A stretch of 64,000 nucleotides of DNA from Hevea brasiliensis (lineage: Eukaryota; Streptophyta; Magnoliopsida; Malpighiales; Euphorbiaceae), in contig NC_079501.1 in the NCBI RefSeq assembly GCF_030052815.1, positions 92,342,759-92,406,758 of the forward strand, given 5' to 3'. Position 1 is the stretch's first letter; each line of letters starts with the position of its first letter. Shown here piece by piece: positions 24,797 through 35,515 of this stretch. The notes under the pieces were generated by a model, which did no database searches, was not told the DNA's origin, and worked only from the letters and a program-made list of their open reading frames with translations. The position numbers were made by a program, and so were the translations under genes.

Positions 24797-27700
24797 AATG
24801 TACATTTTCCCCTTGTTGATGCGTTCTTTGTTGTTATTACTATTAGAAACTGTGAGAAGAATATTGATTTCCTAGATTTTGCAATTTCTTGCTGTGGCCA
24901 TCTGCTTTCCATGCTGTTTCTCTGTGTGTACAGTATGTAATGTTTCTTTGTCTTTCTTTGTCTTTCTCTACTTTTTGGTTTTTGGCGCTGGATTGAAGAA
25001 TATTAGAAGTCTACCATTGGATTGTCTTGCTTAGATTGTGGCATGATTAGTGATTTTTCCACTAAATTGATAGAGAAGCAAAAGCATTATCAACCCATGT
25101 GGACTGCATCTTTTAATCTTTTGACTTTGGACAAGGAACAATTATAGATTACATATTATATTCCTCCCGCCTATGTGGTGTATGCAAGTACAGAGCACGT
25201 CTACCTTTGACCTCCCCAGAACCCCCACGCCAATTTTGGATGAGGAATAAATTATTGGGAAAAAATGGGCATATTCATGGAAGGCATTTGTAAAATTTTC
25301 ATGTATGGGATTATCATAGCCATCCAACCCAGTTATCTGCACAGACATTTAAAGAGTTTTTCATTTCCTTTAATAAAGTTAAATGGTTAGGCAGTCTATT
25401 TGGTTCTCAGTTAATAATATGCAGGGAAATAAAGTAGATGATGAAGCTGGAAAGAAGGATTTCGGAATCTACAGGATTTATGCTTAAGCGTAGATTGATC
25501 ATCTACATGAAATGGAAGGATGTATGAACAAGATGATGGCTGGAAGTTTCAAAAGCTGAGCTGTACGGAAACAAGACCCTCCTAATATTGCACTTTTTAT
25601 TAGCAAAACTCAAATTATTAGGAGGTTGATGATAATAAGGTGTGCATTCTGTCTATTCACATGATCAACACAGAAAAGCATGCAAATGCCATTGTATTTT
25701 CGCAGCACTAGTGGCAGAATCAAGACAAAACCAAATGAGGTCCATTCAAGATTATAATATTAATTTTGGTTAAACTAATCGCAACTTTCGAAGATATACA
25801 TTGATTATGGCAAAAAGGAAATGCCATGTGGGGATGATCAAATCATATGTGCATGGAAACATTGCTTAAACATTTGTATAGCCCTAAAGATTGCCTATAA
25901 TACCCTATAAATGACATATTATATACAGTTAGAGCTTGATAAGAGCCGGCATCTGTCATTTCATCTTTTGTATAATTTTTGTGTTCTTCCTGCTTAACTG
26001 TATTTCAAGATTAAAATGCAATGTGAACCAAACACTTTATGTGTTCTTCAGTTCTTCAGACAAATGAGCCAAGGGCCCTATGTGCAACACATTGCAGTGA
26101 TGGATTTGCCTACAGCAAAGGTAGACTATTAAACCAAGTAGTATGTATTGCCAAATGTGGAGGCTGGGTTTCAGGGTGCACGTGAACGTGCATTCATATG
26201 TATAAAGCTTAAAGTTTGGAGCTATTGAGTGATCATGAACGCTAAGGATAGCCTTTAGAAAGAATGATGCACAGAGCACCCAAAAGACCATAAGAAGGCA
26301 TGATACAAGCAAATGATGCAAAAGGCAGCAAAAGGGGTCGTGGTAATGTAAAGCAAGCAGCTAGTGGGTGGAGGGCCCTAACATGGGCTTATTCAAAAGG
26401 AGATGTCATTAGAAGGTTGATACACACATACACAGACAGATAGAGACGAGATAATCTTTCTTGTGGACAATCATCTGTCATCCTTTTCTTAAAGTTGTAA
26501 AATAAAAAAATCCCATATCCTTGTTTTGATCTTCATTTATATATGTATATACATGGCCCTAAGCCCAAGACAATTGTCTCAAAGGAAATAGCTTGAGATG
26601 GGTTAGAGACAAAACTAACATACTCAAACATGAGGGAAATAAATAAAAGAATCTGCTGAATTTACCTCAGTACAAGAGCATGCAGATACCAGGTCTATAA
26701 TTCAATTTTGGAAAAATGAATTTTGCTTATTTTCCCTGGAAATATATATAAATATATCATTTAATTGATAAATAATAGTGATAATCCTAGAAACTGTTTC
26801 TGAATCTCATTAACAACAATAAGCATAATTAGAGGTATAAAGAAAATATAATATTTAATCCAGAAGCATGCAATAAAGTGACATCATTCTTTATGCAGGA
26901 ATGAAATTCAAGTCACAGCTAAAATCAACAAATTTAATAGTATAAAAGCTTGAGGACCACTTAGTGCAAGCTATCTATAAAAGATAGAATATCAAAGTTA
27001 GCAATTACATCACCGCACAATCCATTTATGCCCAAGTGTATGTTAACAAGACAAGATGAGAAGTTACAGAAAAATTAGCCTTCAACATGTAATGATGTAA
27101 ATGCCTTCTATATTTGATGCTTTAGCCTATGAACACTGAAATAATAATCAAATCTCGATACAAAATGATTCTGCATGAAAGCAAATCTTCAAAACACACT
27201 TCAGAAGTTGACGTCTGTTACAACTCACAAGCAAAAGAATGTGTGTTCACCGTTCAGCCACTCTGTAAGCGTACCAAGAACTATGTCTACACTTACCCAT
27301 TTCAGGCATAAATTTTCCAATTATATATCCATTATTATTCTGTATTTACAATCTAGTTTTATGCTTCAATAGCTGCCCAAGTTTATGCTGGATAGATCTC
27401 TCATAACTTTTTCATGTGTCATCAAATTATCTCAGAAAATGATCATATGATTGCTACTAGTTATGTGATTTAGAAGTCACCAAGGCATAGTGTGCAATTC
27501 AATTAGACAAGTGATAACCAATTTTGCTCGGGATTTTTTGTTTTGCTTCCTAAGTTCAGAGCATCATTAACATGCACCTAAAACTTAATTGATCCTCACA
27601 TTGAGATGTACAAGTGATCCAATTCCTGGTGCAAGTTTCTGATTCATATTTCATGAGAAATGTAGGTAAGAAACCAGCAATAACAGTTAGATTTCCTTCA

Positions 27701-28140
27701 AGAGGACATAAATTCCACCCAAAAAAAAAAAAATGCAAGTATGAAGTTAAGATGATCAACAAAAATTCCAAACACCACCATAAGTCAAAACCCAAATTTC
27801 TACCAATCAAGTTGTGCATTTTAATTGTCAACAATAATAATCAAGGAAAAAAAAATTTGCCAGGAAAGTAAGATGGAGATAGAAAATGGAAGAGATATAC
27901 GCAATAGCTATACCTTTAAGTTAGAGGCAAATTCCTCTGAGATCCAATTCATGACGAGAAGATGAAGAAATGGAATTCTCTCTGTGCTATATTACAAGGA
28001 GCGATAATTGATTTGGCTCCGAAAAGAATCCACCAGCTCATCAAGCTAACAAACAACTTCTAATTGGCGCTTGATTGCGTTTTCAAAGTAAGTGGGCTGA
28101 AATTTTTGGGCTCAAATTGCTGCCTGTCCAACACTCAATT
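24797..28140. other. Low-copy intergenic stretch downstream of the BG1-like gene
   Basis: The first 200-250 bp are T-rich and probably hold the 3' untranslated region and poly(A) site of the BG1-like gene. The rest shows no transposon signature and no long frame. The right edge (27914-28112) may contain the promoter and first exon of a minus-strand gene, listed separately. Confidence 0.5.
27914..27952 (-). other. Candidate first coding exon on the minus strand
   Basis: On the minus strand an ATG at 27952 opens 13 codons (MNWISEEFASNLK) and meets a good splice donor, AAG then GTATAG, at 27914. About 140-160 bp upstream are two TGGGCT motifs (plus-strand 28093-28098 and 28107-28112), a site common in plant housekeeping promoters. 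I could not find convincing downstream exons, so this may be a non-coding transcript or chance. Confidence 0.25.
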
Positions 28141-28800
28141 TTTTTATTTAAATATTTTTCAAATTTTAACTATTAAAATATTATCTTATATAAAAAAATA
28201 TATATCTAAAATTTCTTGTTTTAAGAATTTTAAAATTTTCAAGTTTACAAATTCAAGAATTATAAAATTTTGCTCGTCATATTACATATCTATAAAAAAA
28301 ATTAATATTTCTTAATTAAATTTTTTTTGTTAAATTAGAAAAATAATAAATTTTTTTTATAAAATTATATTAATATGTATTTAAATAATTATTCATTAGA
28401 AAATTATTTATAAAATTTAAACATTTATCTTAAAAACTTTTTTATATTTAAAATATAAGATTTTCAATAATGATACTTTAAATATCGTCATGTGACATGT
28501 ATATTTTTAATCCACTGTGTTTATTCTTTTATTAGTGTACGTCAACAAATTTAAAAAGTAATAGAACATAATTTACTTGTCAACTTAATTCAAAATTTAA
28601 ATTTAAATATCATATATTTTTATATCTTTTATCAAATATAAAACTATACTTTATTATTAAAAATTTATATATTGACACTTGATATAAAATTATAATTAAT
28701 TAAAAACTTATCATAAATATAATTTTATAAAATGATTATAAAAATATAAAAAAAATAAATATTAAATTATATTATTAAAATAAAATAATAAATAATAAAA
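28141..28800. repeat. AT-rich direct repeat, copy 1
   Basis: This diverged copy matches 28970-29515 in the same order over several hundred bases, with an offset of about 720 bp near the right ends. Shared words include TTTTAAGAATTTTAAAATT and ATTAAATTATATTATTAAAA. It is non-coding and the element type is unknown. Confidence 0.55.
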
Positions 28801-28969
28801 CGACTAGCATGTATATTAAAACTAGGCTTTAAAAATAGCTTTATAAGAATGTACCATATAGCTTCATGAGAGTACTTAGATATGACATATTCTCTTTCTT
28901 TTATATTTATTTTTATATTTTTTTTTATAAAAAATTAGTTTATCACATTAAATATTAACTTTTGTTTAA

Positions 28970-29515
28970 ATATTTTTAAATTTTAAATTACTAAAAATCT
29001 TATCTCAAAAAAATACCTATTTTAAATTCTTTCCATTACTTCTTTTAAGAATTTTAAAATTCTTTTAGGCATTATAAAAATATGTTCATATTATATATCT
29101 CTAAAAATAAACTTTTTTTAGTTAAGTTTTTGGTTAAATAAGAAAGAGGTTGAATTATTTTTAAAAAAATATAATAATGTATATGAATAATTATTCAATA
29201 AAAAATTATCTATAAAACTTAAACATTTATTTTAAAATATTTTTTGTATTTAAAATCTAAGAATTTTAATAATTATACTTCAAAAATTGTTACATAGCAT
29301 ATTTTTTTTGTTTTTGCTTTGTGTGTACTTTCATTTGTACATGTCAAATAAATAAAAAAATAATTTGTTAATCAATTTATAATTTATTTATTTATACTTA
29401 AAATAAAATTATAGCTAATTAAGAATTTTATCATTGATAAAATATTATAATATGGTTATGAAAATATAAAATAAAAAAATATTAAATTATATTATTAAAA
29501 TAAAATAATAAATAA
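28970..29515. repeat. AT-rich direct repeat, copy 2
   Basis: This is the second copy of the repeat at 28141-28800, in the same orientation. It ends close to the phrase GTACAATGCACAG, which resembles the hairpin seen near the 3' ends of some plant Helitrons. That link is only a guess. Confidence 0.5.
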
Positions 29516-29732
29516 TTCGTACAATGCACAGATAAACTTACTTATAAATTTATTAAGCTAAACCTTAAAAAAAATACCATGTGACATAGCTTATGACCTC
29601 ATCGAAGCCTGGTTGGATGATCCTAAAATTAATTTGGAAAAAGCTCATGACCGATTAAGATGGGATTTCATTTTGGATTCTTTTCGCCTTGCTTACTTTT
29701 CAGAGGCCTAGGTTTTGTTGTTGACAAAGAGA

Positions 29733-29869
29733 AATTATTAGATACATCTGATGCACATATACCACCTCTCACAATCATGTGAAACTCACTCTTCATATTA
29801 TAAGGAGAACCCACTTTTCTGTAAGAGATGGAGCATTATTTTTTAGTGCTCTTGATATATCTAATAATT
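29733..29869. mobile_element. Small MITE in the LINE (137 bp)
   Basis: It has AATTATTAGATACATC at the left and GATATATCTAATAATT at the right, near-perfect inverted repeats of about 16 bp. The interior carries GAGCATTATTTTTTAGTGC-like sequence unrelated to the LINE. The superfamily is not decided. Confidence 0.6.
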
Positions 29870-29920
29870 AGCCATTAACAAATGTTTGCAGGCATGTGAG
29901 ATGAAAATTGGAATAAGAAG

Positions 29921-30447
29921 TAGGGATGGCAACGGGTCGGGTTTTTGCGAGTATCCGATCCGAACGAACCCTAATAGGACAGATTTGAGTAGTATATAAT
30001 CGGGTTTGGGACGGATTTGGGTTTAAAATTTAATACCAGTGACGGGTTCAGATTGAATTCGGATTTTATATGTTGGGTATCTATTATCCGAATCCATTTA
30101 TATAAATATTTAATTAAATATAAAATACATATTTTTTTAATAATATTTATAAATTTTTATATTTTTTATTTTATATAAAATAAAATTGAAATATTTTATG
30201 AAATTATTACATTTTTAAAATATAAAATTATTAATAAAAATAATTTTTTATATAGATTATTAATTAAATATATAAAACTAAATGGATTCAGATATTTTTT
30301 GGATAATGACAATCAAGTTTTGGACGAATTCGAATAGTTGAGAATAAATTTTAATCGGCTTTAGGACTAATTCGGGTTTTAATAATATTAATCAAGTTCG
30401 GATTCAGGTTTGATGATTTTCACGGATACCCTATCCGTTGTCATCTA
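29921..30447. mobile_element. hAT-like MITE, copy A (527 bp)
   Basis: The left end TAGGGATGGCAACGGGTCGG pairs with the reverse complement of the right end, TAGATGACAACGGATAGGG. Flanks read ATAAGAAG on the left and TAACGAGAAG on the right, a damaged duplication of about 8 bp as expected for hAT elements. It interrupts the LINE just before its WNNEKP-like codons. A second full-length copy in inverted orientation lies at 33386-33915. Confidence 0.65.
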
Positions 30448-32522
30448 TAACGAGAAGCCTTTGTGTTCTTTTCAATCTGACCCGAGAGGTGCGCCAAGGG
30501 GATCTTATCTCCCCCTATCTTTTTGTGTTAGCGATGGAGAGGTTAAGGCACTGTATTCCTCAGGCAGTTGCTATTAATTCTTGGCATCGTAAAAAGTTAT
30601 CTAGAAGGGATCCTTTTCTTTCGCATTTATTTTTTAGCAGATACCTCCTTCTATTTGCACATGCCTTAGTACATCAAATTCAAGTTGTCAAGGAATGTCT
30701 TCTTTCCTTTCGGGTAGCTTCGGGCAGAAGGTGAATCTTGCCAAGTCTAAGATATTTTTATCTACCAATATAAAAACCTCTTTGAAGAATCAGATATGTG
30801 ATATTGCGAGGATGAGTCTGATGGAGGAGTTTGGGTCTTATTTAGGGGTTCTTATGTTCCAAGGGAGAGTGGGGAAAGCTTGCTTTGAGCCCTTATATTC
30901 TGTAAAATTGATGCTCAGTTGGCAAGTTGGAAAATGAATTTTTTTTTATCTTTAGTAGGCCACATTGTTCTTGCAAAGTCAGTTCTTATTGCCTTACGGA
31001 ACCATCTTCTTCAATCTATTTATTTTCCTAGATCGATTTGTGCTGATTTTGATAAAAGGATCAGGGACTTCATTTGGGGTGACCAAAGAGGACAGAAATG
31101 CCTTCATCTTGTGAATTGGGATCAAGTCACCCATCCAGTTCAGCATGGTGGCCAGGGTGTGCGCTTTTGTAGGGAGATGAATGATGCTTTTCTAGCTAAA
31201 CTGGGGTGGCATCTGTTACATGAAAATAATGCTTTATGGGCTGAAATGGTTGAGGGCCAGTATTTTGGGGACTCTTCTGGTGTGAATAATTTAGTAGGGA
31301 AGCCTAACGCGGCCATTGTTTGGCAAGGCATAACCAACAATGCTTCTCTATTGAAGTAAGGTATATATAATGTTGTTTGTAATGGGCTGTTTACTTTTTT
31401 CTAGGAAGATATTTGGCTTGTGGATATGCCCCTTCTTTCGTTAACTACGCAGGATATTCGCCACCATTTTCCTTAGCGTCCTATTGCACATTTTTGGGAC
31501 GGTAATATGTGGAATTGGAGTTTAATTTCTTATTATCTTTCTGAGGATCTCTGTATTCGTTTAGAGTCAGTTTCTTTAATTTCAGATGCTAATGTTATGG
31601 ATTATATAGCTTGGAGGTATGATTTTCGTGGATCATTCACAGTGAAATCTGCATATAAGCTTGCAAAACCCTTAAGTTGTAGTGTACTTGATTCTCTCTG
31701 GTCTACTATTTTGAGGATTAAAGTTCCTCAACGCATTCGAGTTTTTATTTGGTTACTGGTCCATTGTAAAATCATGACAAATGAGGAGAGATGTGGACGA
31801 ATTTCACAAACGATCCTGGATGTAGTATTTGTAGAACTTCCTGTGAAACTACTGTTCATGCTCAAAGGGATTGTCCCTTAGCTAAGCTCGCATGGAAGAG
31901 AATATGGAGTGCGAAGTCATTTCGCAATTTCGAGACTCTTCCTATGGTGGGATGGTTATATCAGGGCAATTCTTTTGTGGGTCAGTTGTTTGGTAGTTCT
32001 ACTTCTCTCCAGATTTTGTGGTGGTTGTGGAAATGATGCAATGACCTTATTTTTAATATGAATGCTCTATCTCTTGATGCTAAGTTACACATATTGAAAT
32101 TCCAATTTTATCTAATGCTAATGGATGGGATTCATGTAGTTTAGATAAATCTAGCTTGACAAGAAATATCATCTCTGTTGCTTGGCAACCTTCCAGTGTT
32201 GGTTGGTGGAAATTTAATACCGATGGAGCATCTAGAGGTAATACTGGCCGAGTAGGTGGGGGTGGTGTCCTGAGGGACCATCATGGCCTCTAGAAGGCGG
32301 GCTGTACAGTACGGTTGGGTATATGTAATTCCATGACTGCTGAGCTTCAAGCTTTGATTAATGGCCTTCATTTGGCCTGGAACATGGGTTGTAGAAGATT
32401 ACTGGTTGCCATGGATTCTAAAGCATCTGTCGAGCTATTATTGGATAGGAATGCCACGAATTTGAAGCTTGGCAATCTGGTCTTGCAGTGTCGAGCTTTG
32501 TTGAGCCGCGCTTGGAAAGTAA

Positions 32523-33325
32523 GGGGTTGTTTGATTTACCTTTTGGGTGCGGTTGATATCTGATAGATATTTAAATAGGTAAATTATAGTATTTGATAAG
32601 CATAGAAAATAGAGCTGATAGCTGATGGACAACTGATATGATACCCATCAGCTGCAGTTTGTATCAGCTCTATTTTTAGAATTGTTTCTCATCAGCTGAT
32701 AGCTGATTTGATTTTATTTTTTATTTTGGTCATATTATTCTTTTTTATTTAATTTGAAAATTAATATTATTAATACTTTTATTTTTTATTTGTAATTTTA
32801 ATATTTTAATTAACATATTTTAACTTTGTTAAAATATTTTTTATTAATAACATAAAATATAAAATATTTATTTATATCTAAAAACTTAAAATTAATTATA
32901 AATTTTTCTATTAACAATAATAATTATTTTATTATTTTATCTATATTTTTATAATTATTTAATTATCTTAAAAAATAATTATTTTCTTATTTCAATAATA
33001 AAATAAATGATATAAAATAATAGATTAATAATTATATATTTATTTAAATAATATAGTATATTAATTTAATAATTATATATTTAATTTAAAAATAAAATAA
33101 ATAATATAATGTAATAAATTTATAATTTTATATTTATTTAAAAATAAAATAAATTATATGATATATATCTTTATTAGTCATTTTACGTATCAAAAAATTA
33201 TCTTATCATATTAAATATAATTTTACCAAACACTTAATATAAAGCAAATATCATCGCTATTAGTTATCGATAATATCTATCAATGTACTATTAAATTTGT
33301 ATTCAATGATTAAACTGACAGGCCC
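32523..33325. mobile_element. PIF/Harbinger-type non-autonomous element (803 bp)
   Basis: The ends are GGGGTTGTTTGATTTA and, reverse-complemented, GGGCCTGTCAGTTTA. TAA flanks both sides (32520-32522 and 33326-33328). Conceptual removal with one TAA kept joins the LINE RNase H frame exactly (WKV to KLDHYYREANQ). Inside, 32605-32690 forms a hairpin rich in CAGCTGATAGCTGAT words. Confidence 0.75.
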
Positions 33326-33385
33326 TAAAGCTTGATCACTATTATCGTGAAGCTAATCAAGCTGTGGACGGTCTTGCTAATGTGA

Positions 33386-33915
33386 TAGTGGACAATGCAT
33401 AGAGTACCCGTGAAAATTACCCTAGCTATTTAAATTAGAATCTAATTAATATTTTTAAAATTTGAAAGGATCTTAAATCTAATTAAAATTTATTTTCAAT
33501 TATCTGAATCGATTTCAAACTCAATTATTATTATCCGGTAAATAGCTAAACTATTTAATTTTATATATTTTAATTAATAATTTATAAAAAATATAATTTT
33601 TATTAATAATTTATATTTTAAAATTTTAATAATTTCATAAAATATTTTAATTTTATTTTATATAAAATAAAATATATAAAAATTTATAAATATTATTATA
33701 AAAAATATATATTTTATATTTAATTAAATATTTATATAAATAGATTTGAGTAATAGATATCCGACATGTAAAATTCGAATCTGATCGAAACCCATTACAA
33801 TTATTAAATTTCAAATCTAAATCTATTCCAAACTCGATTTTATACTACCCAAACCCATTCTATTAGAGATTGATTGTATCTAATATCCGCAAAAATCGAC
33901 CCATTGCCATCCCTA
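33386..33915. mobile_element. hAT-like MITE, copy B (530 bp), inverted relative to copy A
   Basis: Its reverse complement matches copy A (29921-30447) over the full length, from TAGGGATGGCAA(C/T)GGGTCG at one end to the CCGTGAAAAT region at the other. It splits the LINE C-terminus between GLAN and NPREILHLL. No clean 8-bp duplication remains. Confidence 0.65.
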
Positions 33916-34050
33916 AATCCAAGGGAAATTCTTCATTTGTTAACCTCTGATTTTCATGACACTGCCTGGCCCTGGGTGGTGGGTGTTGTTCTTAGTTTTC
34001 TTTTGTTTTTGGATTTCGCCCCTCCCTTGATTCAAAAAAGAAAATATAAA

Positions 34051-34734
34051 ATAAAAATACATATTAAGTATTAGATATTTTAGATAGAACTAGTAAAAAA
34101 AAAACTTCAATGGGTATTAAGTATTAGATATAATTTTTTTTTTTGGCCTTCATTAAATTTAAACTTTATATTAAATGATTTCTCGATATTATATTAGAGT
34201 CTCTCGGATCAAAAGATAAAAAATTTAAGTCTTAACTACTCTTATTTATTAATTAAATATTTCAGCACAATATAAAGTGGGTCTCCACGCTTCAAGTCTA
34301 GTGAATATTTTGTGTGCGGGAATGTATTAGAAACTATTTTGAAATTTTTTTAAAAAAATTTAATTATTTTATTATTTAATTTAAAATTTTTTTCTATTGA
34401 ATATAAAAATAAAAATTAAAAAAATACAATACATTAAAAAAATGAAAGATAAGTTTAACATAACAAAATAAAAAGTTGAGTGAATTTTTTTTTTAATAAT
34501 TTAAGCACGTTAAATCTGTGTCACTTTCACAAAACTAAAGATGCAAAGAGCAATAACAGTGAAATAGACGCAAGGAGCCTAATAGCAACAAAAAAGTAAG
34601 AAAAGAGGTAGTGGATTTTGAGCCATAAACATCCAAATGATGAAGTCCTTTCTTGTATCATTATCATGAAGTCCTTTCTTATATCATTATCATTTTATAG
34701 CTATCAACACATATTTCTCATCAAAGGCTCAAGC

Positions 34735-34800
<66 letters not shown>

Positions 34801-34999
34801 GAGATATGGAGAGACAGATAGGGGTTTCATTTTCCAATTCAATCATGCAATGGTTATCGACCTATTTTGTACTCACCATGAATATTTGCTATCAAGTTGG
34901 GCCGCTCAAACTCCCATGGCTATGACTCACACCATATTTAAATCATGCAAAAAAAAAATTATTAATTTCAAAGAAAATAAAAATTATAATTTATTTTAT
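34051..34999. other. AT-rich intergenic stretch
   Basis: No gene is seen here. It contains a compound TA/GA microsatellite and a short tandem duplication near 34639-34690 (TGAAGTCCTTTCTT... twice). Confidence 0.6.
34735..34796. repeat. Compound (TA)n(GA)n microsatellite
   Basis: About nine TA units are followed by about 22 GA units. Confidence 0.95.
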
Positions 35000-35112
35000 T
35001 GTCTCACGTTGATTTGAAATAAGAATTTTGCGCTAAATATAAGACTAAGATAAATCACCTTTCCTAAAGCTAGCTTTTGGGGTAGAGTTAGTCCTAATCT
35101 ATTTTCTCTATA
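35000..35112 (+). repeat. TRIM LTR, left
   Basis: It aligns over its length with 49419-49531 and is followed by the degenerate primer site at 35113-35125. Confidence 0.7.
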
Positions 35113-35515
35113 TGATATTAGAGCCTACCTTAATTTAATGCTAGGTTACCCGTAGATATATTTGAAGGAGCGGAAGCATGAAAATTAGTACATTGGAGCA
35201 TTGAATTTCAAAATTTTTTTCTTGGGTTTCATGCATTATGCCACATCTCTTATGTGTCTAATTAATTTTAATGTTCAATAACATATTAAAACACTTTTAA
35301 TATGTATTATGATCTATGTTTGCCATTCAAAATTGTGAAGTAACAAATTAATTCATTTAAACCCTAGTTTAAAAGAGGAGTTTGAGCACTAACCTCTTTG
35401 ATGCACTATGGATGCAATTGGCACCTTTAGGAAGCACCTAGGACCCTAAGTGTTGTCCCTCTAGCTTGTCCACACCAAGATCACCAATGGTCAGCCCCCA
35501 ACTTTGCTTCTCAAG

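Larger units (their letters stand above)
29610..34050 (+). pseudogene. Decayed plant L1-type LINE ORF2 (reverse transcriptase and RNase H), 5'-truncated
   Basis: Reverse transcriptase begins with a KINLEKAHDRLRWDF block (about 29623-29670) and continues after insertions with VRQGDLISPYLFV (about 30487-30530). The ADD catalytic motif near 30640 is damaged (ADT plus a frameshift). QKVNLAKSKIF follows near 30730. A cysteine-rich block (CSICRTSC...HAQRDC) is at about 31820-31875. A plant-LINE RNase H lies at about 32206-33400, with visible D (NTDGA), E (AELQAL) and D (AMDSKA). The C-terminus (DTAWPWVVGVVL) resumes at about 33918-34000, followed by a short A-rich tail near 34034-34050. Four MITEs interrupt it. 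Stops and frameshifts are numerous. Reverse transcription by nicked-target priming is the family mechanism, but this copy is dead. Confidence 0.85.

Noticed and set aside
26037..26321. A 94-residue minus-strand frame with hydrophobic segments
   Set aside because: No recognisable domain, no promoter or splice context, and composition as expected from chance in this intergenic DNA.
29921..33915. A composite transposon with its own target duplication
   Set aside because: The outer flanks (ATAAGAAG and AATCCAAG) do not match convincingly, and each MITE is better explained as a separate insertion in the LINE.
35113..35125. TGATATTAGAGCC taken as the primer site of the copia element
   Set aside because: The copia element is on the minus strand and has its own perfect primer site at 47245-47260. 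This one belongs to the TRIM.
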